A stretch of 64,000 bases of DNA, taken from Streptomyces cyaneofuscatus. Its GTDB lineage: Bacteria > Actinomycetota > Actinomycetes > Streptomycetales > Streptomycetaceae. Below the pieces are notes generated by a model that was given only the letters and a program-made list of their open reading frames with translations, searched no databases and had not been told where the DNA came from. Positions 9,280-17,668 of the stretch are shown here, one piece after another. The position numbers and the translations under genes were made by a program. Within the stretch, counting starts at the first letter, position 1. Every line of letters begins with the position of its first letter. Location of the stretch: contig NZ_JOEM01000016.1 of NCBI RefSeq assembly GCF_000718135.1, forward strand, positions 186,001 to 250,000, in the 5' to 3' direction.

Positions 9280-10824
9280 TCAGCTTTCTTCGTCCTCGAC
9301 CCAGCCCATGGTCCGTTCGACGGCCTTGAGCCAGCTCTTGTACTCGCGGGCACGGGTGTCCGCGTCCATGCGGGGGGTCCACTCGGCGGCCCGGCGCCAG
9401 TTGGCGCGCAGCGCGTCGGTGTCCGGCCAGAAGCCGACGGCCAGGCCGGCGGCGTAGGCGGCGCCGAGGCAGGTGGTCTCGGCGACCATGGGGCGCACCA
9501 CGGGTGCGTCCAGGAAGTCGGCGAGCGTCTGCATCAGCAGGTTGTTGGACGTCATGCCGCCGTCGACCTTGAGCGCGGTCAGCTCGACGCCGGAGTCCTT
9601 CGTCATGGCGTCGCTGATCTCGCGGGTCTGCCAGGCGGTGGCCTCCAGGACGGCACGGGCGATGTGCGCCTTGGTGACGTAACGGGTGAGACCGGTGATC
9701 ACGCCCCGGGCGTCGGGACGCCAGTAGGGGGCGAACAGGCCGGAGAATGCGGGCACGAAATAGGCGCCGCCGTTGTCCTCGACCGAGGAGGCGAGCGTCT
9801 CGATCTCGGCGGCCGACTTGATCAGGCCCATCTGGTCGCGCATCCACTGCACCAGCGAACCGGTGACCGCGATGGAGCCCTCCAGGGCGTACACCGGGGG
9901 CTTGTCGCCGATCTGGTAGCCGACGGTGGTGAGCAGCCCGTTGTACGAGTTCACCGGGGTGGAGCCGGTGTTCATCAGCATGAAGGTGCCGGTGCCGTAC
10001 GTGGACTTGGCCTCGCCCTCGGCGAAACAGGTCTGGCCGAACAGGGCCGCCTGCTGGTCACCGAGCGCGGAGGCGACGGGCACGCCGTCGAGGATGCCGC
10101 CCTTGGCGTGGCCGTACACCTCGGCGGAGGAGCGGATCTCGGGGAGGACCGCGGCCGGGATGCCGATGGAGGAGAGGATCTTGTCGTCCCACTCCATCTT
10201 GTGCAGGTTCATCAGGAGGGTGCGCGAGGCGTTGGTGACGTCGGTGACGTGGACGCCGCCGTCGGTGCCGCCGGTCAGGTTCCAGATGACCCAGGAGTCC
10301 ATGGTGCCGAAGAGGATGTCGCCGGCCTCGGCGCGCTCGCGCAGCCCCTCGACGTTGTCGAGCAGCCAGCGGACCTTGGGCCCGGCGAAGTACGAGGCGA
10401 GCGGCAGCCCGGTCTCGCGGCGGAACCGGTCCTGGCCCACGTTGCGGCCGAGCTCCTTGCAGAGCGCGTCGGTACGGGTGTCCTGCCAGACCAGCGCGTT
10501 GTGCACCGGCTCACCGGTGTTCTTGTCCCACAGGAGCGTGGTCTCGCGCTGGTTGGTGATGCCGATCGCCTTGACGTCGGCGGAGGTGATGCCGGCCTTG
10601 ACGATGGCCCCGGCGACGACCTCCTGCACGTTCTCCCAGATCTCGGTCGCGTCGTGCTCGACCCAGCCCGGCTTCGGGAAGATCTGCTCGTGCTCCTTCT
10701 GGTCGACCGAGACGATCCGGCCGTCCTTGTCGAAGACGATGCAGCGGCTTGAGGTGGTGCCCTGGTCGATGGCCGCGATGAACGGGCCGGTGCCGTGGGT
10801 GCCGGTGGTGTGTGCGTCGGTCAC
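9280..10824 (-). CDS. glpK: glycerol kinase
   Basis: A 514-residue FGGY-family kinase that uses ATP to make glycerol-3-phosphate. The first phosphate-binding loop is in [16 protein letters not shown] near residue 18; [16 protein letters not shown] and WQDTRTD form the glycerol pocket; [14 protein letters not shown] and GAAYAAGLA mark the second FGGY domain. It starts with GTG and a purine-rich site (CTCCCGGAGC region upstream). It lies between glpF and glpD, 60 bases from glpF, and should be co-transcribed with both. Confidence 0.95.
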   Translation of the reverse strand: MTDAHTTGTHGTGPFIAAIDQGTTSSRCIVFDKDGRIVSVDQKEHEQIFPKPGWVEHDATEIWENVQEVVAGAIVKAGITSADVKAIGITNQRETTLLWDKNTGEPVHNALVWQDTRTDALCKELGRNVGQDRFRRETGLPLASYFAGPKVRWLLDNVEGLRERAEAGDILFGTMDSWVIWNLTGGTDGGVHVTDVTNASRTLLMNLHKMEWDDKILSSIGIPAAVLPEIRSSAEVYGHAKGGILDGVPVASALGDQQAALFGQTCFAEGEAKSTYGTGTFMLMNTGSTPVNSYNGLLTTVGYQIGDKPPVYALEGSIAVTGSLVQWMRDQMGLIKSAAEIETLASSVEDNGGAYFVPAFSGLFAPYWRPDARGVITGLTRYVTKAHIARAVLEATAWQTREISDAMTKDSGVELTALKVDGGMTSNNLLMQTLADFLDAPVVRPMVAETTCLGAAYAAGLAVGFWPDTDALRANWRRAAEWTPRMDADTRAREYKSWLKAVERTMGWVEDEES

Positions 10825-10884
10825 GGTGTGCTCCCGGAGGTCTGTGAAGGGAAAAGGGGGTTACGGCGCTGATACCCGAGTGGG

Positions 10885-11676
10885 CTAGGCGAAGGCCAGG
10901 TTGTAGAGCCCACCGGCGAGTGCGCCGCCGATGAGCGGACCCACGATGGGTACCCACGCGTAGCCCCAGTCGGAACCACCCTTGTTCGGCAGCGGCAGCA
11001 CCGCGTGCACGATGCGCGGTCCGAGGTCACGGACCGGGTTGATGGCGTACCCCGTGGGGCCGCCGAGCGAGAGGCCGATACCGACCACGACCAGGGCCGT
11101 GACCAGGGCGCCGAGTGTGCCGAGGCCGTTGCCCTCGTCGTTGAGGCCCTGGGTCAGGATCGCCAGGACCAGCACGACGGTGGCGATGACCTCGGTGACG
11201 ACGTTCTGCACGCTGTTGCGGATCTCGGGGCCGGTGGAGAAGATCCCGAGCACCGGTCCGGCCTTGGGGGCGGAGGTCTGGTCGACCATCGCCTCGTCGG
11301 AGGGCTGCGCCCTGATGATCTCCGGGTCGGTGAGGTGGGCGTGGAACTGCCCGTAGTACACCGCGTAGACCAGTACGGCGCCGATCATCGCGCCGAGCAG
11401 CTGCGAGCCGAGGTAGAGGGGCACGTCGCCCCACGCGGTACCGCCCTGAATGGCGAGGCCGAGGGTGACCGCGGGGTTGAGGTGGGCGCCCGAGACACCG
11501 CCGGCCAGGTAGGCGCCGGTCAGCACGGCGAAACCCCACCCGAAGGTGATGGCCAGCCAGCCCGCGTTCTGGGCCTTCGAGCGCTTCAGCGTGACGGCGG
11601 CACAGACACCGCCGCCGAGCAGGATGAGTACGGCGGTACCGATGGTCTCGCCGATGAAAATGTCGGAGCTGGACAC
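10885..11676 (-). CDS. glpF: glycerol uptake facilitator (MIP/aquaporin family)
   Basis: A 263-residue major intrinsic protein with six predicted membrane helices. The two half-helix pore motifs are LNPAVTLG and [10 protein letters not shown]; aspartate after the second motif (NPxRD) is characteristic of glyceroporins rather than water channels. The GTG at 11676 is taken as the start because AAAGGAG lies 7 bases before it and the protein then begins [11 protein letters not shown]; a longer frame to 11775 has no good site. First gene of the glp operon, preceded by a leader of about 130 bases and candidate GylR sites. Confidence 0.92.
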   Translation of the reverse strand: MSSSDIFIGETIGTAVLILLGGGVCAAVTLKRSKAQNAGWLAITFGWGFAVLTGAYLAGGVSGAHLNPAVTLGLAIQGGTAWGDVPLYLGSQLLGAMIGAVLVYAVYYGQFHAHLTDPEIIRAQPSDEAMVDQTSAPKAGPVLGIFSTGPEIRNSVQNVVTEVIATVVLVLAILTQGLNDEGNGLGTLGALVTALVVVGIGLSLGGPTGYAINPVRDLGPRIVHAVLPLPNKGGSDWGYAWVPIVGPLIGGALAGGLYNLAFA

Positions 11677-11742
11677 CCGCGACTCCTTTGTCCTTCGTCC
11701 AGGGGAGAGCGGAACACCGGGTCCCTCCGGTGGTCCGCGCCC

Positions 11743-11778
11743 CAGGTGGGTATCCACGAAGTGTGGGCAGCCCACCTG
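11743..11778 (-). promoter_or_regulatory. hairpin in the glpF leader
   Basis: CAGGTGGG at 11743-11750 is complementary to CCCACCTG at 11771-11778, giving a perfect 8-bp stem around a 20-base loop in the predicted 5' leader of glpF. Function is unknown; it could affect mRNA stability or translation. Confidence 0.35.
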
Positions 11779-11809
11779 TAAGGGCTTGACCGGCCCTTGG
11801 CACTGTCAC

Positions 11810-11815
11810 ACCCTA
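11810..11815 (-). promoter_or_regulatory. candidate -10 box of the glpFKD promoter
   Basis: On the minus strand TAGGGT reads toward glpF; the candidate GylR operator lies 20 bases upstream, over the expected -35 region. Inferred from sequence resemblance. Confidence 0.4.
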
Positions 11816-11834
11816 ACGCGTATTGCCGTTAGGC

Positions 11835-11851
11835 GTTCGACAATGCCGACC
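11835..11851. promoter_or_regulatory. candidate GylR operator upstream of glpF
   Basis: GTTCGACAATGCCGACC shares its first 12 bases with the site upstream of gylR, apart from one substitution at base 12. It fits GTTCnnCA-A-TGnnGAAC with one mismatch. A further GTTGAAC follows at 11852-11858. IclR-type regulators bind short pseudo-palindromes like this; binding by GylR is an inference. Confidence 0.5.
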
Positions 11852-11939
11852 GTTGAACGGCAGTGTTTCCCCCGAGTGAAGGAAGCGTCAAGGGTTCTGT
11901 GGCCGAGGATCCGGTGCGCGACGCGATCGTTACCCCACG

Positions 11940-11983
11940 ATGCGCCCGGACGCGCGCGGGCGCACCCGGGCGCGTCCGCGCAT
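11940..11983 (-). terminator. hairpin after gylR
   Basis: GGACGCGC (11948-11955) pairs with GCGCGTCC (11970-11977), and ATGCG (11940-11944) pairs with CGCAT (11979-11983). It lies about 60 bases downstream of the gylR stop and upstream of the glpF promoter, so it probably separates the two transcription units. Confidence 0.5.
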
Positions 11984-12011
11984 GCGTTACGGGTGCGGCA
12001 GCCCGCCAATC

Positions 12012-12045
12012 AGGGGCGCCCGGCCCTCAGGGGCGCCCGGTCCTC
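12012..12045. repeat. two tandem 17-bp units at the gylR 3' end
   Basis: AGGGGCGCCCGGCCCTC is followed directly by the same sequence with one C-to-T change, then by a partial third copy. The gylR stop codon lies at the end of the second copy and the partial copy encodes the last residues (LGAGRF). Confidence 0.7.
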
Positions 12046-12808
12046 AGAAGCGCCCGGCGCCCAGGTCCCGGGAGACCGCCCGCGCACAGTCCCGTACGGC
12101 CGCGATCAGCTCGGGCCGCAGCACGCCGCCCGGCGCCACCCGCTCCACCGCGCCCGTCACCGCCACCGCGCCCACCGGCATCCTGCGCCGGTCGTGGATC
12201 GGGGCGGACACGGCGGCCACCCCTTCCCAGGTCTCCTCGGCGTCGGCGGCCCAGCCCTGGGCGCGGATCAGGTCCAGCATCGCCTCGAACTCGTCGGCGG
12301 CCGTCACCGTGCGCCCGGTGAAGGAGCGGCGCTCCGCCTCCATGACCTCGCTGTGCGCCACCGGGTCGTAGGCGGACAGCACCTTGCCGAGCGCCGTGGA
12401 GTGCAGCGGCTGCATCGCCCCGACCTCCAGCACCTGGCGGCTGTCGTCGGGCCGGAAGACGTGGTGGACGATGAGGACGCCGTGCTGGTGGAGGACGCCG
12501 AGGTGGACGCTCTCGCCGCTGGAGCGGGCCAGGTCGTCCGTCCAGACCAGGGCGCGGGCCCGCAGCTCGTGGACGTCGAGATAGCTGTTGCCGAGGCGCA
12601 GCAGCTCGGCGCCGAGCTGGTAGCGCCCCGAGGTGGCGTCCTGCTCGACGAACCCCTCCAGCTGGAGGGTGCGGAGGATTCCGTGGGCGGTGCCCTTGGC
12701 CAGCCCCAGGGAGGAGGCGATGTCGGACAGCCCGAGCCGCCGCTCGCCGCCCGCCAGCAGACGCAGCATCGCGGCCGCCCGCTCCAGCGACTGGATGTTC
12801 TTGGCCAT
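12044..12808 (-). CDS. gylR: IclR-family regulator of the glycerol operon
   Basis: A 254-residue IclR-type protein. The N-terminal winged helix-turn-helix contains RLGLSDIASSLGLAKGTAHGILRTL at about residues 22-46; the rest is the IclR effector domain with HSTALGKVLSAYD. In S. coelicolor GylR represses its own gene and the adjacent glycerol operon, with glycerol-3-phosphate as probable inducer. The ATG at 12808 has GGAGGAG 8 bases upstream and gives the size known for GylR; a frame extending to 12925 would place extra basic residues ahead and is rejected. It lies upstream of glpF on the same strand. Confidence 0.92.
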   Translation of the reverse strand: MAKNIQSLERAAAMLRLLAGGERRLGLSDIASSLGLAKGTAHGILRTLQLEGFVEQDATSGRYQLGAELLRLGNSYLDVHELRARALVWTDDLARSSGESVHLGVLHQHGVLIVHHVFRPDDSRQVLEVGAMQPLHSTALGKVLSAYDPVAHSEVMEAERRSFTGRTVTAADEFEAMLDLIRAQGWAADAEETWEGVAAVSAPIHDRRRMPVGAVAVTGAVERVAPGGVLRPELIAAVRDCARAVSRDLGAGRF

Positions 12809-12830
12809 CGCGCCGTACTCCTCCACCTCG

Positions 12831-12847
12831 GTTCGACAATGCTGAAC
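12831..12847. promoter_or_regulatory. candidate GylR operator upstream of gylR
   Basis: GTTCGACAATGCTGAAC is a 17-bp pseudo-palindrome (GTTCnnCA-A-TGnnGAAC) 22 bases before the gylR start, next to a possible -10 box on the minus strand (12848-12853). It matches the site near glpF and fits autorepression. Inference from shared sequence and position. Confidence 0.55.
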
Positions 12848-12976
12848 ACTATCGGTCGATGCCGACCTGCGCCGGACTCCGGGGGAAAGTCTCCTCCTGA
12901 CGGTCCGCCGCGCCCGCACCCGCACAGCATGCAGTCCGTCTCATGGACGGACCGACCACGCGTCGAGGTGTCCGGC

Positions 12977-12982
12977 TACGCT
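12977..12982 (+). promoter_or_regulatory. candidate -10 box of metH
   Basis: TACGCT lies 66 bases before the metH ATG, which would give a leader of roughly 60 bases. Confidence 0.4.
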
Positions 12983-13048
12983 GACGGGGTGCGCCTTCCC
13001 CAAGAAGGACGCAAAGCCGACAGCCGTCGCATCCCTGGGAGATCATCC

Positions 13049-16000
13049 ATGGCCTCGTTGCCTACACCCGCCCCCGACAGCCGGACCCGCGCAGCAGCCC
13101 TGCGCGAGGCGCTCGCCACCCGGGTGGTGGTGGCCGACGGTGCGATGGGCACCATGCTCCAGGCGCAGGACCCGACCCTTGAGGACTTCGAGAACCTCGA
13201 AGGCTGCAACGAGATCCTCAACATCACCCGCCCCGACATCGTGCGCACCGTCCACGAGGAGTACTTCGCGGTCGGCGTCGACTGCGTGGAGACCAACACG
13301 TTCGGCGCGAACCACTCCGCCGCCAACGAGTACGAGATCGCCGACCGGATCTTCGAGCTCTCCGAGTCCGGCGCCCGCATCGCCCGCGAGGTCGCCGACG
13401 AGTTCGGCGCGAAGGACGGCCGTCAGCGCTGGGTCCTCGGCTCGATCGGCCCCGGCACCAAGCTGCCCTCGCTCGGCCACATCACGTACGACGTCCTGCG
13501 CGACGGCTACCAGAAGAACGCCGAGGGCCTCCTCGCGGGCGGCTCCGACGCCCTGATCGTCGAGACCACCCAGGACCTGCTGCAGACCAAGTCCAGCATC
13601 ATCGGCGCCCGCCGGGCCATGGACGCCCTCGGCATCGACGTGCCGCTGATCTGCTCCCTCGCCTTCGAGACGACCGGCGTCATGCTGCTCGGCTCCGAGA
13701 TCGGCGCCGCCCTGACCGCCCTGGAGCCGCTGGGCATCGACCTCATCGGTCTGAACTGCTCCACCGGCCCGGACGAGATGAGCGAGCACCTGCGCTACCT
13801 CGCCCGCCACTCCCGTACGCCCCTGATGTGCATGCCCAACGCCGGCCTGCCCGTCCTCACCAAGGACGGCGCGCACTTCCCGCTCGGCCCCGACGGGCTC
13901 GCCGACTCCCAGGAGCTGTTCGTCCGGGACTACGGCCTCTCCCTCATCGGCGGCTGCTGCGGTACGACCCCGGCCCACATGAAGGCCGTCGTCGAGCGGG
14001 CCCAGGGGCTCACGCCGCCCGAGCGCGACCCGCGCCCCGAGCCCGGCGCGGCCTCGCTCTACCAGCACATCCCCTTCCGCCAGGACACCGCCTACCTGGC
14101 GATCGGGGAGCGCACCAACGCCAACGGCTCCAAGAAGTTCCGCGAGGCCATGCTGGAGGCCCGCTGGGACGACTGCGTGGAGATGGCCCGGGACCAGATC
14201 CGCGAGGGCGCGCACATGCTCGACCTCTGCGTCGACTACGTGGGCCGTGACGGCGTCGCCGACATGGCGGAGCTGGCCGGCCGCTTCGCGACCGCCTCCA
14301 CCCTCCCGATCGTGCTGGACTCCACCGAGCTGCCCGTGCTCCGCGCCGGCCTGGAGAAGCTCGGCGGCCGCGCCGTGCTGAACTCGGTGAACTACGAGGA
14401 CGGCGACGGCCCCGAGTCCCGCTTCGCGCAGGTCAGCGCCCTGGCCTCCGAACACGGCGCCGCCCTGATCGCCCTGACCATCGACGAGGAGGGCCAGGCG
14501 CGGACGATCGAGCACAAGGTCGCCATCGCCGAGCGGCTCATCGAGGACCTCACCACCAACTGGGGCATCCGCGAGTCCGACATCCTCATCGACACCCTGA
14601 CCTTCACCATCTGCACCGGCCAGGAGGAGTCCCGCGGCGACGGCATCGCCACCATCGGGGCCATCCGCGAGCTGAAGAAGCGCCACCCGGACGTCCAGAC
14701 CACCCTGGGCCTCTCCAACATCTCCTTCGGCCTCAACCCGGCCGCCCGGGTCGTGCTGAACTCCGTCTTCCTCGACGAGTGCGTCAAGGCGGGCCTGGAC
14801 TCCGCGATCGTGCACGCCTCGAAGATCCTGCCCATCGCCCGGCTGGAGGAGGAGCAGGTCAAGGTCGCCCTCGACCTGATCTACGACCGCCGCGCCGAGG
14901 GCTACGACCCCCTCCAGAAGCTCATGGAGCTCTTCGAGGGCGTCAACATGAAGTCGATGAAGGCGGGCAAGGCCGAGGAGCTGATGGCCCTCCCGCTGGA
15001 CGAGCGGCTCCAGCGCCGCATCATCGACGGCGAGAAGAACGGCCTGGAGGCCGACCTGGACGAGGCGCTCCAGGACACCCCGGCCCTGGACATCGTCAAC
15101 AACACGCTGCTTGAAGGCATGAAGGTGGTCGGCGAGCTGTTCGGCTCCGGCCAGATGCAGCTGCCGTTCGTCCTCCAGTCCGCCGAGGTCATGAAGAGCG
15201 CGGTGGCCCATCTGGAGCCGCACATGGAGAAGTCCGACGACGAGGGCAAGGGCACGATCGTGCTCGCCACCGTCCGCGGCGACGTCCACGACATCGGCAA
15301 GAACCTCGTCGACATCATCCTCTCCAACAACGGCTACAACGTCGTCAACCTCGGCATCAAGCAGCCCGTCTCCGCGATCCTCGAAGCCGCCGAGGAACAC
15401 CGCGCCGACGTCATCGGCATGTCCGGTCTCCTGGTGAAGTCGACCGTGATCATGAAGGAGAACCTCCAGGAGCTCAACCAGCGCAAGATGGCCGCCGACT
15501 TCCCGGTCATCCTCGGCGGCGCCGCGCTGACCAGAGCCTACGTCGAGCAGGACCTGCACGAGATCTACGAGGGCGAGGTCCGCTACGCCCGCGACGCCTT
15601 CGAGGGACTGCGCCTCATGGACGCGCTCATCGGCGTCAAGCGCGGTGTGCCGGGCGCGGCCCTGCCCGAGCTCAAGCAGCGCCGGGTCCCCAAGAAGGAC
15701 GTCGCGGCGGTGCTGGAGGTCGAGGAGCCCGAGGGCTCGGTGCGCTCGGACGTCTCCACCACCAACCCCGTCCCCGAGCCGCCGTTCTGGGGCACCCGGG
15801 TCATCAAGGGCATCCCGCTCAAGGAGTACGCCTCCTGGCTCGACGAGGGCGCCCTGTTCAAGGGCCAGTGGGGCCTCAAGCAGGCCAGGACCGGTGACGG
15901 ACCGACGTACGAGGAGCTGGTGGAGACCGAGGGGCGCCCGCACCTGCGCGGCTGGCTGGACCACCTCCAGTCCAACAACCTCCTGGAAGCCGCCGTCGTC

Positions 16001-16564
16001 TACGGCTACTTCCCCTGCGTCTCCAAGGGCGAGGACCTGATCCTCCTGCACGAGGACGGCTCCGAGCGGACCCGCTTCACCTTCCCGCGCCAGCGCCGCG
16101 GCCGCCGCCTCTGCCTCGCGGACTTCTTCCGCCCCGAGGAGTCCGGCGAGACGGACGTCATCGGCCTCCAGGTCGTCACCGTCGGCTCCCGGATCGGCGA
16201 GGCCACCGCCGAGCTGTTCGCCGCCAACTCCTACCGCGACTACCTGGAGCTGCACGGCCTCTCCGTCCAGCTCGCCGAGGCCCTCGCCGAGTACTGGCAC
16301 GCCCGGGTCCGCAGCGAGCTGGGCTTCGCCGGGGAGGACCCCGCCGACGTCGAGGACATGTTCGCGCTGAAGTACCGGGGCGCACGGTTCTCGCTCGGTT
16401 ACGGGGCCTGCCCCGACCTGGAGGACCGCGCGAAGATCGCCGACCTCCTCCAGCCGGGCCGGATCGGAGTGGAGCTCTCCGAGGAGTTCCAGCTCCACCC
16501 GGAGCAGTCCACCGACGCCCTCGTCATCCACCACCCCGAGGCGAAGTACTTCAACGCACGGTAG
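13049..16564 (+). CDS. metH: cobalamin-dependent methionine synthase
   Basis: A 1171-residue enzyme that transfers a methyl group from methyltetrahydrofolate through cobalamin to homocysteine. All four modules are visible in order: the homocysteine domain with zinc cysteines (LNCSTG and GGCCGTTPAHM), the pterin-binding domain (AIGERTNANGSKKF), the cobalamin domain (VRGDVHDIGKNLVDIIL, whose histidine is the cobalt ligand, then GMSGLLVKSTVIM), and the C-terminal reactivation domain (FSLGYGACPDLEDR). The ATG at 13049 with GGGAG upstream gives the normal length. It is divergent from gylR and followed by a hairpin. Confidence 0.96.
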   Translation: MASLPTPAPDSRTRAAALREALATRVVVADGAMGTMLQAQDPTLEDFENLEGCNEILNITRPDIVRTVHEEYFAVGVDCVETNTFGANHSAANEYEIADRIFELSESGARIAREVADEFGAKDGRQRWVLGSIGPGTKLPSLGHITYDVLRDGYQKNAEGLLAGGSDALIVETTQDLLQTKSSIIGARRAMDALGIDVPLICSLAFETTGVMLLGSEIGAALTALEPLGIDLIGLNCSTGPDEMSEHLRYLARHSRTPLMCMPNAGLPVLTKDGAHFPLGPDGLADSQELFVRDYGLSLIGGCCGTTPAHMKAVVERAQGLTPPERDPRPEPGAASLYQHIPFRQDTAYLAIGERTNANGSKKFREAMLEARWDDCVEMARDQIREGAHMLDLCVDYVGRDGVADMAELAGRFATASTLPIVLDSTELPVLRAGLEKLGGRAVLNSVNYEDGDGPESRFAQVSALASEHGAALIALTIDEEGQARTIEHKVAIAERLIEDLTTNWGIRESDILIDTLTFTICTGQEESRGDGIATIGAIRELKKRHPDVQTTLGLSNISFGLNPAARVVLNSVFLDECVKAGLDSAIVHASKILPIARLEEEQVKVALDLIYDRRAEGYDPLQKLMELFEGVNMKSMKAGKAEELMALPLDERLQRRIIDGEKNGLEADLDEALQDTPALDIVNNTLLEGMKVVGELFGSGQMQLPFVLQSAEVMKSAVAHLEPHMEKSDDEGKGTIVLATVRGDVHDIGKNLVDIILSNNGYNVVNLGIKQPVSAILEAAEEHRADVIGMSGLLVKSTVIMKENLQELNQRKMAADFPVILGGAALTRAYVEQDLHEIYEGEVRYARDAFEGLRLMDALIGVKRGVPGAALPELKQRRVPKKDVAAVLEVEEPEGSVRSDVSTTNPVPEPPFWGTRVIKGIPLKEYASWLDEGALFKGQWGLKQARTGDGPTYEELVETEGRPHLRGWLDHLQSNNLLEAAVVYGYFPCVSKGEDLILLHEDGSERTRFTFPRQRRGRRLCLADFFRPEESGETDVIGLQVVTVGSRIGEATAELFAANSYRDYLELHGLSVQLAEALAEYWHARVRSELGFAGEDPADVEDMFALKYRGARFSLGYGACPDLEDRAKIADLLQPGRIGVELSEEFQLHPEQSTDALVIHHPEAKYFNAR

Positions 16565-16640
16565 CCGCCCCTTCACCCCGCGGCTCCGCGTCGTTCGCGC
16601 ACCGCGGCCCGACACGTCGTACACTGGTCGGTCCAGTGCA

Positions 16641-16677
16641 GGCCGGTCGCCCTCCCCTTGGGGAATGGCGGCCGGCC
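16641..16677 (+). terminator. terminator after metH
   Basis: An imperfect 17-18-bp stem (16641-16657 with 16660-16677, paired ends GGCCGG/CCGGCC and CCCC/GGGG) starting 76 bases after the metH stop. Confidence 0.6.
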
Positions 16678-16705
16678 TTCTCGTCCCTTACGGAAGGTGT
16701 GCCGG

Positions 16706-17407
16706 ATGACGAGTACGGTCCCCGCGTCCCTGACCCGCACGGCCGAAGGCGCCGCCCTGCAGGCGGTCCTTCTCGACATGGACGGAACCCTGGTCGATAC
16801 CGAGGGCTTCTGGTGGGACGTCGAGAAGGAGGTCTTCGCCGACCTCGGACACCGTCTGGAGGAGCCCTGGCGGGACGTCGTCGTCGGCGGGCCGATGACC
16901 CGCAGCGCCGGCTACCTGATCGACGTCACCGGCGCCGACATCGCTCTGGACGAGCTGACCGTGCTGCTCAACGACCGCTTCGAGAAGCGCATCCGGCACG
17001 GCGTGCCGCTCATGCCCGGCGCCGGGAGACTGCTCGCCGAGCTGGCCGCGTCACAGATCCCCACCGCGCTCGTCTCGGCCTCGCACCGCCGGATCATCGA
17101 CCGGGTGCTGGACTCGGTGGGCCACCACCACTTCGCGCTCACGGTCGCCGGTGACGAGGTCACCCGCACCAAGCCGCACCCCGAGCCCTACCTCACCGCC
17201 GCCGCGGGCTTCGGCGCCGACCCGTGGCGCTGCGCGGTCATCGAGGACACCGCGACCGGGGTGGCCGCCGCCGAGGCGGCGGGGTGCCGGGTGGTCGCCG
17301 TACCGTCCGTGGCCCCCATCGCCCCCGTCTCCGGCCGGGTCGTCGTCGGCTCCCTCGAAGAGGTCGACCTCGCCTTTCTGCGGAAGCTCGTCGCCGCCAC
17401 GGGCTGA
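16706..17407 (+). CDS. HAD-family hydrolase (subfamily IA phosphatase-like)
   Basis: A 233-residue haloacid-dehalogenase-type phosphatase. Motif I is LLDMDGTLVDTE near residue 17 (nucleophile D then D two residues on), motif II is ALVSASHRR, and motif III/IV is RTKPHPEPYL plus CAVIEDTATGVAAAEAAG. The alpha-helical cap between motif I and II places it in the beta-phosphoglucomutase/phosphoglycolate phosphatase group. The substrate is unknown. The ATG at 16706 is preceded by GGAAGG; a longer frame from 16658 reads through the metH terminator hairpin and is rejected. Confidence 0.88.
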   Translation: MTSTVPASLTRTAEGAALQAVLLDMDGTLVDTEGFWWDVEKEVFADLGHRLEEPWRDVVVGGPMTRSAGYLIDVTGADIALDELTVLLNDRFEKRIRHGVPLMPGAGRLLAELAASQIPTALVSASHRRIIDRVLDSVGHHHFALTVAGDEVTRTKPHPEPYLTAAAGFGADPWRCAVIEDTATGVAAAEAAGCRVVAVPSVAPIAPVSGRVVVGSLEEVDLAFLRKLVAATG

Positions 17408-17668
17408 AGGATCCGTGTGCGTTCCGGAAATTTTCCGTGGACGTGAATCAGCCACAGTCCCCCTGTGTGAAGAGGCGGGAAGGGTGAGCTTCCTCACCTG
17501 GAAACCCTCCCCGGCCTGCCGTGATCGGTTGATCTGTCCGGAATGGTGATCAAATATCGCCCCCTCCGGAGGCCGGGGGAGGGCGGCCCGCTCCGAGCGC
17601 GGTCGGGGCGGTCACCGGCGGCTACTAACTTTGATTCCTCACCCACCGTGATGAGGGAGAACGTCCGT

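Noticed and set aside
6445..10752. Very long plus-strand open frame (about 1435 codons) opposite the luciferase-like, glpD and glpK genes
   Set aside because: It is a shadow frame produced by strong third-position GC bias on the opposite strand; its product is low-complexity and the minus-strand genes have clear families.
12926..13048. Cobalamin riboswitch upstream of metH
   Set aside because: No B12-box-like sequence and the leader is too short for the aptamer.
13043..16624. Minus-strand frame of about 1193 codons opposite metH
   Set aside because: Shadow of metH; composition Gly/Val/Leu/Asp-rich as expected from the complement of a GC-biased gene.
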